Positions 33,573-45,516 of a DNA stretch of 64,000 nucleotides are shown here, in pieces. The stretch's first letter is position 1; every line of letters begins with the position of its first letter. Source of the DNA: Microbacterium sp. Leaf159 (GTDB lineage: Bacteria > Actinomycetota > Actinomycetes > Actinomycetales > Microbacteriaceae). A program made the position numbers and the translations under genes. The notes under the pieces were generated by a model. It made no database searches. It was given only the letters and a program-made list of their open reading frames with translations, and was not told the DNA's origin. The DNA is taken from assembly GCF_001423615.1 (NCBI RefSeq), contig NZ_LMOU01000001.1, forward strand, positions 573,328-637,327, given 5' to 3'.

Positions 33573-33873
33573 GGATGATGCGGGAGACAGCTCGTCCGGC
33601 GACCCAGACGAACGGCACAGCGACGACGAGCAGGGTCACGATGTTGGGCTCGAACCGGAGTCCCTCCTCGCGACGCACGTAGACGCCGACCGGCACGGAG
33701 ATCCCTCCGCCGCCACCGCCTTCTGCACCGTCACCGCTTCCGCCGCCGAATCCCGAGTACGTGAAGGCCACCGGGGTGATGCTCACGCCGTCGACGTCCT
33801 GCGGCTCTCCGTACGCGCTCTTCACGCCGAACGACGCGGCCTGTTTTCCGAGTTCCAGTGCAATGTTGGGCAT
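33556..33873 (-). CDS. GerW/YtfJ family protein (sporulation-type, non-sporulating host)
   Basis: A 105-residue protein of the YtfJ/GerW family: VKSAYGEPQDVDGVSITPVAF then a glycine-rich loop (GFGGGSGDGAEGGGGGG) and VPVGVYV, which form the family's beta core, followed by a C-terminal membrane helix at about 78-95 (IVTLLVVAVPFVWVAGRAV). In Bacillus the family affects spore germination; its role in non-spore formers is unknown. TAGCGT at 33880-33885 lies 6 nt before the ATG (leaderless-type). Confidence 0.75.
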   Translation of the reverse strand: MPNIALELGKQAASFGVKSAYGEPQDVDGVSITPVAFTYSGFGGGSGDGAEGGGGGGISVPVGVYVRREEGLRFEPNIVTLLVVAVPFVWVAGRAVSRIIRALKK

Positions 33874-33910
33874 GGCTCCACGCTAGCTCAGGAAACGAGC
33901 CGCAGAGAGG

Positions 33911-35167
33911 TCAATCGAGACCGTGCGCCTTCGGATGCTGCGCTGCACCGCGTCCGTCGCCTCGGCCGAGGTGCCTGGCGCGCCCGATCATGGCCGAGCC
34001 GAATCGCGCGACCGCATCGTCGACCGCACCCTCGACGCGTCGCCAGTCCTCGTCGTCGTCCCACAGACCGATGCCTCCTCCGCCCGCCGGCCGGAGCTTC
34101 TCGGCACGCACACCGACGAGCCGCACGGGGTCGCGGCGCTCGATCTGCTCGAACAGCGCCTGCGCCGCTTCGCCGATCCTCTGGCCGACGGCGGTCGGCT
34201 CCGCGAGCGTCTGCGACCGGCTCAGTGTGCGGAAGTCGTCGAACCGGATCTTGATCGCGACCGTCGACGTCTCCCATTGGGCCTTCCGCAGGCGTGCGGC
34301 CACGCGATCGGCGAGCCTCAGGAGCTCTGCCCGCAGGTAGGCGCGATCGGAGATGTCGGTCTCGAAGGTCTCCTCGTGGCCGATGCTCTTCTCGATACGC
34401 TCGGTCTCGACCGCCCGCGCATCCTCACCCCGAGACAGCTGCACGAGACGGGCGCTCAGCGCCGGGCCGACCGCACGGTCGAGCATCTCGGTCGACGACG
34501 TGCGGATGTCGCGGATCGTGCGGATCCCCCGCCCTTCGAGAGCCTCGGCCGCCTTCGGACCCACGCCCCACATCGCCCGAACCGGTCGGGGATCGAGGAA
34601 CGCCTGGGTGTCGGATGCGGCGATGACGAGCATGCCGTCCGGCTTGGAGATCGTCGATGCCATCTTCGCGACGTGCTTGGTTGCAGCGACTCCGACGCTG
34701 CAGGTGATGCCGACCTCTTCGCTCACCCGTTCGCGCACGAGCTGGGCGATCTGCGCGGGACTCCCCCACAGCCGCCGGACCCCCCGGACATCGAGGAACG
34801 CCTCGTCTACCGACAGCGGCTCGACCAGCGGAGTGATCGACTCGAAGATCGCCATCACCTGGCGAGACACGGCCTGGTAGCGGTGGAAGTGCGGCGGCAC
34901 GATTTTCGCTGACGGACACAGGCGGATCGCCTGGGACACCGGCATCGCAGCACGGACACCGTAGCGACGGGCCTCGTACGAGGCGCTCGACACGACGGAG
35001 CGGCCGTCGGGCGCCCCGATGATCAGCGGGAGTCCGCGAAGACTGGGATCGTCGAGGACCTCGACCGCCGCGTAGAACGCGTCCATGTCGACGTGCAGGA
35101 TGCTGGTGCCGGAGTCATCGGCATCGACGGACGACACGATGCGCCCTCTGCCGTCACCGTGTCCCAT
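33911..35167 (-). CDS. dinB: DNA polymerase IV (Y family)
   Basis: Error-prone translesion polymerase of 418 residues. The Y-family palm motifs are intact: HVDMDAFYAAVE at about 25-36 and SVDEAFLDVRG near 122-132; the helix-hairpin-helix (WGVGPKAAEALEGRGIRTI) and little-finger domains follow. The C-terminal tail lacks a clear QLxLF-type clamp motif, which may reflect weaker beta-clamp binding. The promoter region at 35174-35195 resembles the LexA-independent damage promoter, so induction by DNA damage is likely. The start has no ribosome-binding site. Confidence 0.92.
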   Translation of the reverse strand: MGHGDGRGRIVSSVDADDSGTSILHVDMDAFYAAVEVLDDPSLRGLPLIIGAPDGRSVVSSASYEARRYGVRAAMPVSQAIRLCPSAKIVPPHFHRYQAVSRQVMAIFESITPLVEPLSVDEAFLDVRGVRRLWGSPAQIAQLVRERVSEEVGITCSVGVAATKHVAKMASTISKPDGMLVIAASDTQAFLDPRPVRAMWGVGPKAAEALEGRGIRTIRDIRTSSTEMLDRAVGPALSARLVQLSRGEDARAVETERIEKSIGHEETFETDISDRAYLRAELLRLADRVAARLRKAQWETSTVAIKIRFDDFRTLSRSQTLAEPTAVGQRIGEAAQALFEQIERRDPVRLVGVRAEKLRPAGGGGIGLWDDDEDWRRVEGAVDDAVARFGSAMIGRARHLGRGDGRGAAQHPKAHGLD

Positions 35168-35173
35168 GAGACC

Positions 35174-35195
35174 ATTCTCCCCCGGACCTCCGACA
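35174..35195 (-). promoter_or_regulatory. Candidate RecA-NDp/PafBC-type promoter of dinB
   Basis: Reading the minus strand: TGTCGGAG (35195-35188), 8 nt, then GAGAAT (35179-35174), 6 nt before the ATG. This fits tTGTCRgtg-N8-TAnnnT apart from one base in each half (A for T in gtg, G for T in the -10). It overlaps the gatB terminator hairpin. Confidence 0.5.
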
Positions 35196-35208
35196 CGAGG
35201 TCCGGGGG
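35179..35208 (-). terminator. Hairpin terminator after gatB, overlapping the dinB promoter
   Basis: Perfect 12-bp stem (CCCCCGGACCTC with its complement) around a 6-nt loop, 6 nt past the gatB stop. Its loop and left arm contain the TGTCGG half of the dinB promoter; no T-run follows. Confidence 0.75.
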
Positions 35209-35214
35209 ATGCGG

Positions 35215-36729
35215 TTACTGCGCAGCGCGCTCGAGGACGAGTTCGCGGACCCTGGCGGCATCCGCCTGGCCCTTCATCGCCTTCATCACCGCACCGATGA
35301 CGGCGCCGGCGGCCTGGACCTTGCCGTCCTTGATCTTCGCGAGCACGTCGGGCTGAGCCGCGAGCGCCTCGTCGATCGCGGCGATCAGCGCGCCGTCATC
35401 CGAGACGACGGCGAGGCCGCGGCTGTCGACGACCTCCTGCGGCGTGCCTTCGCCGGCGATGACTCCCTCGAGCACCTGACGAGCCAGCTTGTCGGTGAGC
35501 GTTCCGGCGTCCACGAGCTTCTGGAGCGCGGCGACGTTCGCGGGCGATACCAGCTCGGTGGCGTCCTTCTCCTGCGCGTTGGCCTGACGGGTGATCTCGC
35601 CCGTCCACCACTTGCGCGCGGTGGCAGGGGTCGCCCCGGCACTGATGGTCTCTTCGACGACGTCGAGCAGGCCACCGTTGCGCACATCCTGGAACTCCAG
35701 GTCGGTGAAACCCCACTCGGTCATCAGTCGGCGGCGGCGGGCGACCGGCTGCTCGGGGAGTTCCGCACGCAGTGCTTCGATCAGCTCGGCGGCGGGCTCC
35801 ACGGGAACCAGGTCCGGCTCCGGGAAGTAGCGGTAGTCGTCGGCATCCGACTTCGGACGACCGGGCGAGGTCGTTCCCGTGTCCTCGTGCCAGTGCCGCG
35901 TCTCCTGCGTGATCGACCCGCCGTCGGCGAGGATCTGCGCCTGACGTTGGATCTCGTAACGCACCGCACGCTCGACCGAGCGCATGGAGTTGACGTTCTT
36001 CGTCTCCGTGCGCGTCCCGAGCTTCTCCTGGCCGCGGGGACGCAGCGACACGTTCGCGTCGCAGCGGAGGTTCCCGCGCTCCAACCGGGCCTCCGAGATC
36101 CCCAGGCTGCGCACGATGTCACGGATCGTCGCGACATAGGCCTTGGCGACCTCGGGAGCACGGTGCTCGGTGCCGAAGATGACCTTCGTCACGATCTCGA
36201 CCAGCGGAACACCCGCGCGGTTGTAGTCGACGAGCGAGTACTCGGCGCCCTGGATGCGACCGGTCGCGCCCCCCATGTGGGTGAGCTTGCCGGCGTCCTC
36301 CTCCATGTGAGCGCGCTCGATCGGGATCTGCACGATCGTTCCGTCTTCGAGCTCGACCTCGACGGATCCCTCGAAGGCGATCGGCTCGTCGAACTGCGAG
36401 ATCTGGTAGTTCTTGCCGAGATCCGGGTAGAAGTAGTTCTTCCGCGCGAATCGGCTCGACGGAGCGATCGAGCAGCCGAGCGCGAGACCCAGGCTGATCG
36501 ACGACCTGATCGCCGTCTCGTTGACCACGGGGAGCGCGCCCGGAAGACCGAGGTCGACGGGTGCGATCAGCGTGTTCGGCTCGGCGGCGTGGTACAGCTC
36601 GTTGGCCGGGTTCGGCGCGTCCGAGAACATCTTGGTGTTGGTGTTGAGCTCGACGTGCACCTCGAACCCGAGTACGGGCTCGAACAGCTCGAGAGCCTTG
36701 TCGAAGTCCATGAGCTTGGCGGTGGCCAT
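35215..36729 (-). CDS. gatB: Asp-tRNA(Asn)/Glu-tRNA(Gln) amidotransferase subunit B
   Basis: Kinase/tRNA-binding subunit of GatCAB, which converts misacylated Glu-tRNA(Gln) or Asp-tRNA(Asn) to the correct amide form; 504 residues. Family segments include [14 protein letters not shown] at about 25-38 (here [13 protein letters not shown]), [31 protein letters not shown] and the C-terminal YqeY-like tail with the tRNA-binding helices. The ATG at 36729 shares one base with the gatA stop and has AGGAGGG 8 nt upstream. Its presence implies an indirect route for at least one of Gln- and Asn-tRNA. Confidence 0.95.
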   Translation of the reverse strand: MATAKLMDFDKALELFEPVLGFEVHVELNTNTKMFSDAPNPANELYHAAEPNTLIAPVDLGLPGALPVVNETAIRSSISLGLALGCSIAPSSRFARKNYFYPDLGKNYQISQFDEPIAFEGSVEVELEDGTIVQIPIERAHMEEDAGKLTHMGGATGRIQGAEYSLVDYNRAGVPLVEIVTKVIFGTEHRAPEVAKAYVATIRDIVRSLGISEARLERGNLRCDANVSLRPRGQEKLGTRTETKNVNSMRSVERAVRYEIQRQAQILADGGSITQETRHWHEDTGTTSPGRPKSDADDYRYFPEPDLVPVEPAAELIEALRAELPEQPVARRRRLMTEWGFTDLEFQDVRNGGLLDVVEETISAGATPATARKWWTGEITRQANAQEKDATELVSPANVAALQKLVDAGTLTDKLARQVLEGVIAGEGTPQEVVDSRGLAVVSDDGALIAAIDEALAAQPDVLAKIKDGKVQAAGAVIGAVMKAMKGQADAARVRELVLERAAQ

Positions 36730-38246
36730 CAGCGGTTCCCTCCTGCGAGCTGGGGTGCACGGGTGAGGAGCGGCGCACCCCACGAGTCGACCAGCAGAGT
36801 CTCGACGGCTGCGCCGACCTTGTACAGGCGCGCGTCCTCCCGTGCCGGTGCGATGAACTGGATGCCGACGGGGAGACCGTCTTCCGCGGCCAGTCCGCTC
36901 GGGATCGAGATGCCGGGAACGCCGGCGAGGTTCACCGGGATCGTCGTGATGTCGTTGAGGTACATCTGCAGCGGGTCGTCGATCTTCTCGCCGATCTTGA
37001 ACGCGGTCGTCGGAGCCGACGGCGTCGCGATGACGTCGACCTCGGCGAACGCGTTCGCGAAGTCCTGCTGGATGAGCGTGCGGACCTTCTGAGCGCTGCC
37101 GTAGTAGGCGTCGTAGTATCCGGCCGACAGCGCGTAGGTTCCCAGGATGATGCGGCGCTTGACCTCGTCGCCGAACCCGGCGTCACGGGTCGCGGACATG
37201 ACGTCCTCGACCGTGGGGTTGCCGTCGGGGGTCACTCGCAGTCCGAAGCGCACCGAGTCGAACTTCGCCAGGTTGCTGGAGGCCTCGGCGGGGAGGATCA
37301 GATAATACGCGGCCACGCCGTACTCGAAGTGCGGTGCGCCGATCTCGACGATCTCCGCTCCCTGCGCCTCCATCAGTGCGAGTGCGCTGCGGAACGACTC
37401 GGCCACGCCGGCCTGGAAGCCGCTGTCGGGGAGCTCGCGGATCACACCGACCTTGAGCCCCTTGAGGACGTCTCCGCGAGCGCCCTCACGAGCGGCATCC
37501 GCGAACGAGGGCCACTCTTCGCGGAGCGACGTGGAGTCCTTCGGGTCGTGGCCGCCGATGGCGTCATGCAGCAGACCGGCGTCGAGCACCGTGCGGGTCA
37601 CGGGTCCGACCTGGTCGAGGCTGGAGGCGAGGGCGATCGCGCCGTAACGGCTCACGCCGCCGTAGGTGGGCTTCACGCCCACCGTGCCGGTCACATGTGC
37701 GGGCTGACGGATCGAGCCGCCCGTGTCGGAGCCGAGCGCCAGGGGCGCCTCGAACGCGGCGACCGCAGCCGCGGATCCGCCGCCCGAACCGCCGGGGATC
37801 CGGTCGAGGTCCCACGGGTTACGGGTGGGTCCGTACGCGGAGTGCTCGGTGGAGGACCCCATCGCGAACTCATCCATGTTGGTCTTGCCGAGCGGGATCA
37901 GGCCGGCTGCACGAGAGCGGGCGACGACGGTCGCGTCGTAGGGCGAACGGTAGCCCTCGAGAATGCGCGAACCGCTCGTGGTCGGCTGGTCGTTCGTGAC
38001 GAGCACGTCCTTGATCGCCAGCGGCACGCCGGCGATCGGTCCGAGCTGCTCTCCCGCCGCACGTTGCGCGTCGACGGCCGCGGCGGCATCTAGCGCGCCC
38101 TCGTTCACATGCAGGAAGGCGTGGACGTCGCCGTCGACCGCGGCGATGCGGTCGAGATGAGCGCGTGTCGCCTCGACGCTCGAGATCTCACGGCTCGCGA
38201 GCTTGTCGGCAAGCTCGGCCGCGGTCATGCGGATGATGTCGCTCAC
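36729..38246 (-). CDS. gatA: Asp-tRNA(Asn)/Glu-tRNA(Gln) amidotransferase subunit A
   Basis: Glutaminase subunit of GatCAB, 505 residues, from the amidase signature family. The Ser-cisSer-Lys triad is visible: lysine in [13 protein letters not shown] near 80, [21 protein letters not shown] (amidase signature lead-in) and the serine-rich [15 protein letters not shown] with [12 protein letters not shown] near 155-185. GTG start overlapping the gatC stop by 4 bp, with GGGAGAAG upstream. Confidence 0.95.
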   Translation of the reverse strand: MSDIIRMTAAELADKLASREISSVEATRAHLDRIAAVDGDVHAFLHVNEGALDAAAAVDAQRAAGEQLGPIAGVPLAIKDVLVTNDQPTTSGSRILEGYRSPYDATVVARSRAAGLIPLGKTNMDEFAMGSSTEHSAYGPTRNPWDLDRIPGGSGGGSAAAVAAFEAPLALGSDTGGSIRQPAHVTGTVGVKPTYGGVSRYGAIALASSLDQVGPVTRTVLDAGLLHDAIGGHDPKDSTSLREEWPSFADAAREGARGDVLKGLKVGVIRELPDSGFQAGVAESFRSALALMEAQGAEIVEIGAPHFEYGVAAYYLILPAEASSNLAKFDSVRFGLRVTPDGNPTVEDVMSATRDAGFGDEVKRRIILGTYALSAGYYDAYYGSAQKVRTLIQQDFANAFAEVDVIATPSAPTTAFKIGEKIDDPLQMYLNDITTIPVNLAGVPGISIPSGLAAEDGLPVGIQFIAPAREDARLYKVGAAVETLLVDSWGAPLLTRAPQLAGGNR

Positions 38247-38542
38247 TGCTCTTCTCCCAGGATCGCGGTGACGCGGAACCGGCCGTCCGCCTGGTCCGGC
38301 GCGTTCTGGAGCACCTGCTCATGCGTGAGGGTCTCGCCCACCACGTCGGGGCGGTAGACGTTGCTCAGCGGGATCGGATGACTCGTCGCGGCGACGTCGG
38401 GGCTTGCGACCTCCGACACCTTGGCGATGTTGTCGACGATGGCGTCGAGCTGGCCCGTGAGCCTCGTCACCTCGTCGTCGTTGAGCTGGATGCGCGCGAG
38501 CACGCCGAGATGGCGCACAAGATCAGGGGTGATTTCAGACAC
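38243..38542 (-). CDS. gatC: Asp-tRNA(Asn)/Glu-tRNA(Gln) amidotransferase subunit C
   Basis: Small bridging subunit that stabilises GatAB, 99 residues. The family pattern is clear: [20 protein letters not shown] at about 8-27, the [15 protein letters not shown] helix and the extended, proline-rich [22 protein letters not shown]. First gene of gatC-gatA-gatB. TAGACT (38549-38554) ends 6 nt before its GTG, so the operon message probably starts at the first codon; this promoter is back to back with that of fadD. Confidence 0.93.
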   Translation of the reverse strand: MSEITPDLVRHLGVLARIQLNDDEVTRLTGQLDAIVDNIAKVSEVASPDVAATSHPIPLSNVYRPDVVGETLTHEQVLQNAPDQADGRFRVTAILGEEQ

Positions 38543-38548
38543 ACCCTG

Positions 38549-38554
38549 AGTCTA
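38549..38554 (-). promoter_or_regulatory. Leaderless-type -10 box of gatCAB
   Basis: TAGACT ends 6 nt before the gatC GTG. The diverging fadD -10 (38599-38604) is 44 bp away, so both -35 regions share that short stretch. Confidence 0.5.
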
Positions 38555-38598
38555 GTTGCCGTGCCCGCCGAGTCCCTGCAGTCCGTCGGGGCCAGCCC

Positions 38599-38604
38599 TA
38601 TGCT
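38599..38604 (+). promoter_or_regulatory. Leaderless-type -10 box of fadD
   Basis: TATGCT ends 6 nt before the GTG at 38611; no ribosome-binding site is present. Confidence 0.5.
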
Positions 38605-38610
38605 GGGCGG

Positions 38611-40311
38611 GTGAGCTCGTATCAGCCTCCTCGTCCGTGGGTCGCCAGTTATGCCGAAGGCGTCCCGGAAGACCTCTCCCCCGTCACCGGATCATTGGTC
38701 GACATCGTCGCCGCATCCGCTCGCGACTACCCGGATGCCCCCGCGCTGCAGTTCTTCGGTCGCGAGACGACCTACTCGGAGCTGCAGGAGGCGATCGACC
38801 GCGCCGCCGCAGGACTCCGCGACCTCGGCGTGCGCGCTGGCGACCCGGTCGCGATCGTCCTTCCGAACTGCCCGCAGCACATCGTGGCGTTCTATGCCGT
38901 CCTCCGACTGGGCGCCGTCGTGGTCGAGCACAATCCGCTCTACACGCCGCGCGAGCTGCGCAAGCAGTTCGAGGACCATGGCGCGAAGCACGCGATCGTA
39001 TGGAACAAGGTCGTCTCGACCGTGCAGGAGTTCCCGAGCGACCTCGCGGTGCAGAACCTGATCTCGGTGGATGTCACTCGCGCGATGCCCCTCCTGACGC
39101 GATTCGCACTGCGGCTTCCTGTCGCCAAGGCCCGTGAGTCGCGAGCGGCCCTCACCGAGAGGGTACGGGGAACGATCCCGTGGGATTCGCTGGTGCGGTC
39201 TGCGCCTCTCCCGGCCTCGCACCCGAAGCCGACCACCGACGACCTCGCCATCATCCAGTACACCTCCGGGACCACGGGCACGCCGAAGGGTGCGGCTCTG
39301 ACGCACCACAACCTGCTGGCGAATGCCGCACAGTCCCAGGCGTGGGTGCCGTCGATCCAGCGCGGCAAGGGTTGCGTCGTCTACGCGGTGCTGCCGATGT
39401 TCCACGCGTACGGTCTCACGCTCTGCCTGACATTCGCGATGTCCATGGGTGCGCGGCTCGTGCTCTTCCCGAAGTTCGACCCCGATCTGGTGCTGGATGT
39501 GATGAAGAAGCACCCGGCGACCTTCCTGCCTCTGGTGCCTCCGATCGCCGACAGACTACTCTCGGCCGCGAACGCCAAGGGAGTCTCGCTCGACGGCATC
39601 GAGGTCGCGATCTCGGGAGCGATGGCGCTGCCGCACGACCTGGTCGTTCCGTTCGAGGCGGCGACGAACGGGTTCCTCGTCGAGGGCTACGGGCTCAGCG
39701 AGTGCTCCCCCGTCCTGATGGCCAATCCCGTCGCAGACAACCGCGTACCCGGTACCGTCGGTCTCCCCCTGCCGGGAACCGAGTGCCGCGTCGTCGATCC
39801 TGAGAACCCGACCGCAGACGTCCCTGACGGCGCCGCAGGCGAGTTGCTGGTGCGCGGACCCCAGGTGTTCTCCGGGTATTACGGCAAGCCAGAGGAAACC
39901 GAGGCTGTCTTCGTGGACGGATGGTTCCGCACCGGAGACATCGTCACGGTCGACGACGCGGGCTTCATCCGCATCGTCGACCGCATCAAGGAGCTCATCA
40001 TCACGGGCGGCTTCAACGTGGCCCCCACCGAGGTCGAGAACGCACTGCGACAGCATCCTCAGGTGTCGGACGCCGCCGTCGTCGGACTCCCGAGCGATCA
40101 CTCCGGCGAGGAGGTCATCGCGGCGATCGTCGTCGACGGCGATTCGGATGTCGATGTCGAGGCGATCCGAGAGTACGCGCGCAGCATCCTCACGCCCTAC
40201 AAGGTCCCCCGCCGCGTCTTCATCGTCGACGAGCTGCCTAAGTCGCTGATCGGCAAGGTGCTGCGCCGCCAGGTCAAGGAGAGGCTGCTGGCCCTCACCT
40301 CCGGCTCCTGA
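38611..40311 (+). CDS. fadD: Long-chain fatty acid-CoA ligase (AMP-dependent synthetase)
   Basis: Activates fatty acids as acyl-AMP and then acyl-CoA; 566 residues. The P-loop YTSGTTGTPKG is near 218-228, GYGLSECSP (A5) near 362, WFRTGDI near 438 (A7/A8 region) with RIKELIITGGFNVAPTEVE just after, and the catalytic C-terminal lysine in LPKSLIGKVLRR near 550. All adenylation motifs are intact. A GTG start with leaderless-type promoter. The chain length of the substrate is not readable; a medium-chain or specialised acid remains possible. Confidence 0.88.
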   Translation: MSSYQPPRPWVASYAEGVPEDLSPVTGSLVDIVAASARDYPDAPALQFFGRETTYSELQEAIDRAAAGLRDLGVRAGDPVAIVLPNCPQHIVAFYAVLRLGAVVVEHNPLYTPRELRKQFEDHGAKHAIVWNKVVSTVQEFPSDLAVQNLISVDVTRAMPLLTRFALRLPVAKARESRAALTERVRGTIPWDSLVRSAPLPASHPKPTTDDLAIIQYTSGTTGTPKGAALTHHNLLANAAQSQAWVPSIQRGKGCVVYAVLPMFHAYGLTLCLTFAMSMGARLVLFPKFDPDLVLDVMKKHPATFLPLVPPIADRLLSAANAKGVSLDGIEVAISGAMALPHDLVVPFEAATNGFLVEGYGLSECSPVLMANPVADNRVPGTVGLPLPGTECRVVDPENPTADVPDGAAGELLVRGPQVFSGYYGKPEETEAVFVDGWFRTGDIVTVDDAGFIRIVDRIKELIITGGFNVAPTEVENALRQHPQVSDAAVVGLPSDHSGEEVIAAIVVDGDSDVDVEAIREYARSILTPYKVPRRVFIVDELPKSLIGKVLRRQVKERLLALTSGS

Positions 40312-40346
40312 GGGCGCCCTCACAGGCGCGGAATCCCGTGAAGCGC

Positions 40347-40352
40347 TACCCT
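40347..40352 (+). promoter_or_regulatory. Leaderless-type -10 box that sets the helicase start
   Basis: TACCCT ends 6 nt before the GTG at 40359, favouring that codon over the GTG at 40338, which would lie upstream of the -10 box. Confidence 0.5.
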
Positions 40353-40358
40353 TGGTCA

Positions 40359-42203
40359 GTGACTCCTGAAGACGCTGTGCCCACCGACGCCCCCGAGACC
40401 CCTGGATTCGAGGAGCTCGGCATCACCGGCCCCGTCCTCAAGGCCATCAAGGACCTCGGCTACGAGACCCCCTCCCCCATCCAAGCCGCGACGATCCCGA
40501 CCCTGCTGTCCGGTCGCGATGTCGTCGGTATGGCGCAGACCGGAACGGGAAAGACCGCGGCCTTCGCGCTCCCCGTGCTCGAGCGCCTCGACGTTTCACA
40601 GAAGACCCCGCAGGCCCTCGTGCTCGCACCGACCCGCGAACTCGCCCTGCAGGTCTGCGAGGCCTTCGAGTCCTACGCCTCGAAGATGAAGGGCGTCCAC
40701 GTCCTCCCCGTCTACGGCGGTCAGGGCTACGGCGTGCAGCTGTCGGCGCTGCGCCGCGGAGTGCACGTGATCGTCGGAACCCCCGGCCGCATCATGGACC
40801 ACCTCGCCAAGGGCACCCTCGACCTGTCCCAGCTGCAGTACCTGGTGCTCGACGAGGCCGACGAGATGCTCAAGATGGGCTTCGCAGAGGACGTCGAGCA
40901 GATCCTCGCGCAGACGCCTGAAGAGAAGCAGGTCGCCCTGTTCTCGGCCACCATGCCCCCGCAGATCCGCCGTCTCGCGCAGAAGTACCTGCGCGAGCCC
41001 GAAGAGATCAGCATCAAGTCGAAGACCGCGACCGGCACGAACATCACCCAGCGCTATCTCGTGGTGTCGTACGCGCAGAAGGTCGACGCGCTCACCCGCA
41101 TCCTCGAGGTCGAGAACTTCGACGGGATGATCGTGTTCGTCCGCACGAAGAACGAGACCGAGACGCTCGCCGAGAAGCTCCGCGCCCGCGGGTACTCCGC
41201 TGCGGCGATCAACGGCGATGTCCCCCAGGTGCAGCGCGAGCGCAGCGTCAACCAGCTCAAGGCGAGCAAGCTCGACATCCTCGTCGCGACCGATGTCGCG
41301 GCGCGCGGTCTCGACGTCGAGCGCATCAGCCACGTCGTCAACTTCGACATCCCGACGGACACCGAGTCCTACGTGCACCGCATCGGTCGCACGGGACGCG
41401 CCGGCCGCAGCGGAGACGCGATCAGCTTCATCACGCCGCGCGAGCGCTACCTGCTGAAGTCCATCGAGAAGGCCACGCGTCAGCAGCCCACGCAGATGCA
41501 GCTGCCGACTCTGGACGATGTGAACACCACACGTCTCACCAGGTTCGACGACGCGATCACGGCGGCTCTCGGCGATGCGGCACGGATCGAGAAGTTCCGC
41601 GACGTCATCGACCACTACGTGCGCAATCACGACGTGCCGGAGGCCGATGTGGCCGCTGCTCTCGCGGTCGTCGCACAGGGCGACACTCCGCTGCTGCTCG
41701 ACCCGGCCGATGACCCGCTGTCGAAGGCCGTCGAGTACGACAATCGTCCGCCGCGTGAGAACAACAAGGGCGATCGTCGAGAGACCCGGGAGCCCCGCGA
41801 GCGTCGTGGGCGCGGCGACTACAAGCCGTACCGCATCGAGGTCGGCCGTCGTCATCGTGTCGAGCCCCGCCAGATCGTCGGCGCGCTCGCGAACGAGGGC
41901 GGTCTCGGCCGTGACGACTTCGGCGCCATCAACATCCGCCCGGACTTCACCGTCGTCGAACTGCCCGCGAACCTCGATTCGTCGGTGCTGGACAAGCTGA
42001 AGGACACCCGCATCTCGGGTCGCCTGATCGAGATCAAGCCCGACCGCGGACCGGGAGCCCGTCGCAACGACGGTCCTCGCGACGGCGCCCGTGGTGGGTT
42101 CGACCGCCGCGACGACCGCCCGCGATACGACCGGGACGAGCGCCCGGCTCGCAGTGATGAGCGAGGCGAGAAGCCGTTCCGCAAGCCCCGCCACAAGGAC
42201 TGA
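40359..42203 (+). CDS. DEAD-box RNA helicase (DeaD/CsdA-like)
   Basis: ATP-dependent RNA helicase of 614 residues, acting in ribosome assembly or RNA turnover, often cold-induced. Q motif at about 20-35 (FEELGITGPVLKAIKDLGY), Walker A AQTGTGKT near 58, DEAD near 168, SAT in ATMPPQ-adjacent LFSATMPPQ near 200, and HRIGRTGRAGR near 340 closing the helicase core. A DbpA-type RNA-binding domain follows at about 490-560 (YRIEVGRRHRVEPRQIVGAL), then an Arg/Asp/Gly-rich tail. That domain plus the tail marks the DeaD branch. The next gene starts 11 nt downstream. Confidence 0.92.
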   Translation: MTPEDAVPTDAPETPGFEELGITGPVLKAIKDLGYETPSPIQAATIPTLLSGRDVVGMAQTGTGKTAAFALPVLERLDVSQKTPQALVLAPTRELALQVCEAFESYASKMKGVHVLPVYGGQGYGVQLSALRRGVHVIVGTPGRIMDHLAKGTLDLSQLQYLVLDEADEMLKMGFAEDVEQILAQTPEEKQVALFSATMPPQIRRLAQKYLREPEEISIKSKTATGTNITQRYLVVSYAQKVDALTRILEVENFDGMIVFVRTKNETETLAEKLRARGYSAAAINGDVPQVQRERSVNQLKASKLDILVATDVAARGLDVERISHVVNFDIPTDTESYVHRIGRTGRAGRSGDAISFITPRERYLLKSIEKATRQQPTQMQLPTLDDVNTTRLTRFDDAITAALGDAARIEKFRDVIDHYVRNHDVPEADVAAALAVVAQGDTPLLLDPADDPLSKAVEYDNRPPRENNKGDRRETREPRERRGRGDYKPYRIEVGRRHRVEPRQIVGALANEGGLGRDDFGAINIRPDFTVVELPANLDSSVLDKLKDTRISGRLIEIKPDRGPGARRNDGPRDGARGGFDRRDDRPRYDRDERPARSDERGEKPFRKPRHKD

Positions 42204-42214
42204 CAGGCACGCAC

Positions 42215-42670
42215 GTGCACATCGAGCGCGCAGGCCCCGACGATGTTCGGGGCCTGGCGCGCGTGAAGTGGATCGACAGAGCCGCTGACGATGCCGGCGA
42301 TGCGGAGTTCGACTCGTTCGTGACGGCTCTCTCATCCTGGTGGGACGACCACCGGGCCACGCACTCCGCGTTCGTCGCGCGGACGATCGACGACGAGATC
42401 GTCGGAGCCGCATGGGTCGCATTGCTCCCCCGCGTTCCGAGCCCTGGTGCGAGCAACCGCCTGTCGGCAGACATCCAGAGCGTCTTCGTGCTTCCCGAGC
42501 ACCGTGGCGAAGGTGTGGCAACCGCTCTCGTCGATGCGGCGACAGCCCACGCGCACGGTGCCGGCGCATCCAGGGTCACCGTGCACTCGAGCGAACGCGC
42601 TGTCCCGGTCTATCGGAGGCTCGGGTTCGCCGGGTCGCCGAAGCTGCTCCAGCGCATCTCCGAAGCGTAG
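42215..42670 (+). CDS. GNAT family N-acetyltransferase
   Basis: Acetyl-CoA-dependent acetyltransferase of 151 residues. The acetyl-CoA loop is VLPEHRGEGVATALVDAA at about 92-109 (the R-x-x-G-x-G/A motif), with the following VTVHSSERAVPVYRRLGF strand-helix that completes the GNAT fold. Substrate unknown. It lies 11 nt after the helicase gene and probably shares its transcript; the GTG start has no strong ribosome-binding site, so reinitiation after the helicase is plausible. Confidence 0.85.
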   Translation: MHIERAGPDDVRGLARVKWIDRAADDAGDAEFDSFVTALSSWWDDHRATHSAFVARTIDDEIVGAAWVALLPRVPSPGASNRLSADIQSVFVLPEHRGEGVATALVDAATAHAHGAGASRVTVHSSERAVPVYRRLGFAGSPKLLQRISEA

Positions 42671-42676
42671 GCGTGG

Positions 42677-45486
<2,810 letters not shown>

Positions 45487-45516
45487 CGAGCGGCCACCGA
45501 CATCCCGAGGGAGGCG

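Noticed and set aside
35179..35208. The hairpin before dinB read as only a terminator
   Set aside because: It lacks a T-run, and its loop holds the conserved half of a damage promoter spaced correctly from dinB, so both roles are reported instead.
40596..42569. A 657-codon minus-strand frame opposite the DEAD-box helicase
   Set aside because: Antisense shadow of a gene with a full set of helicase motifs.
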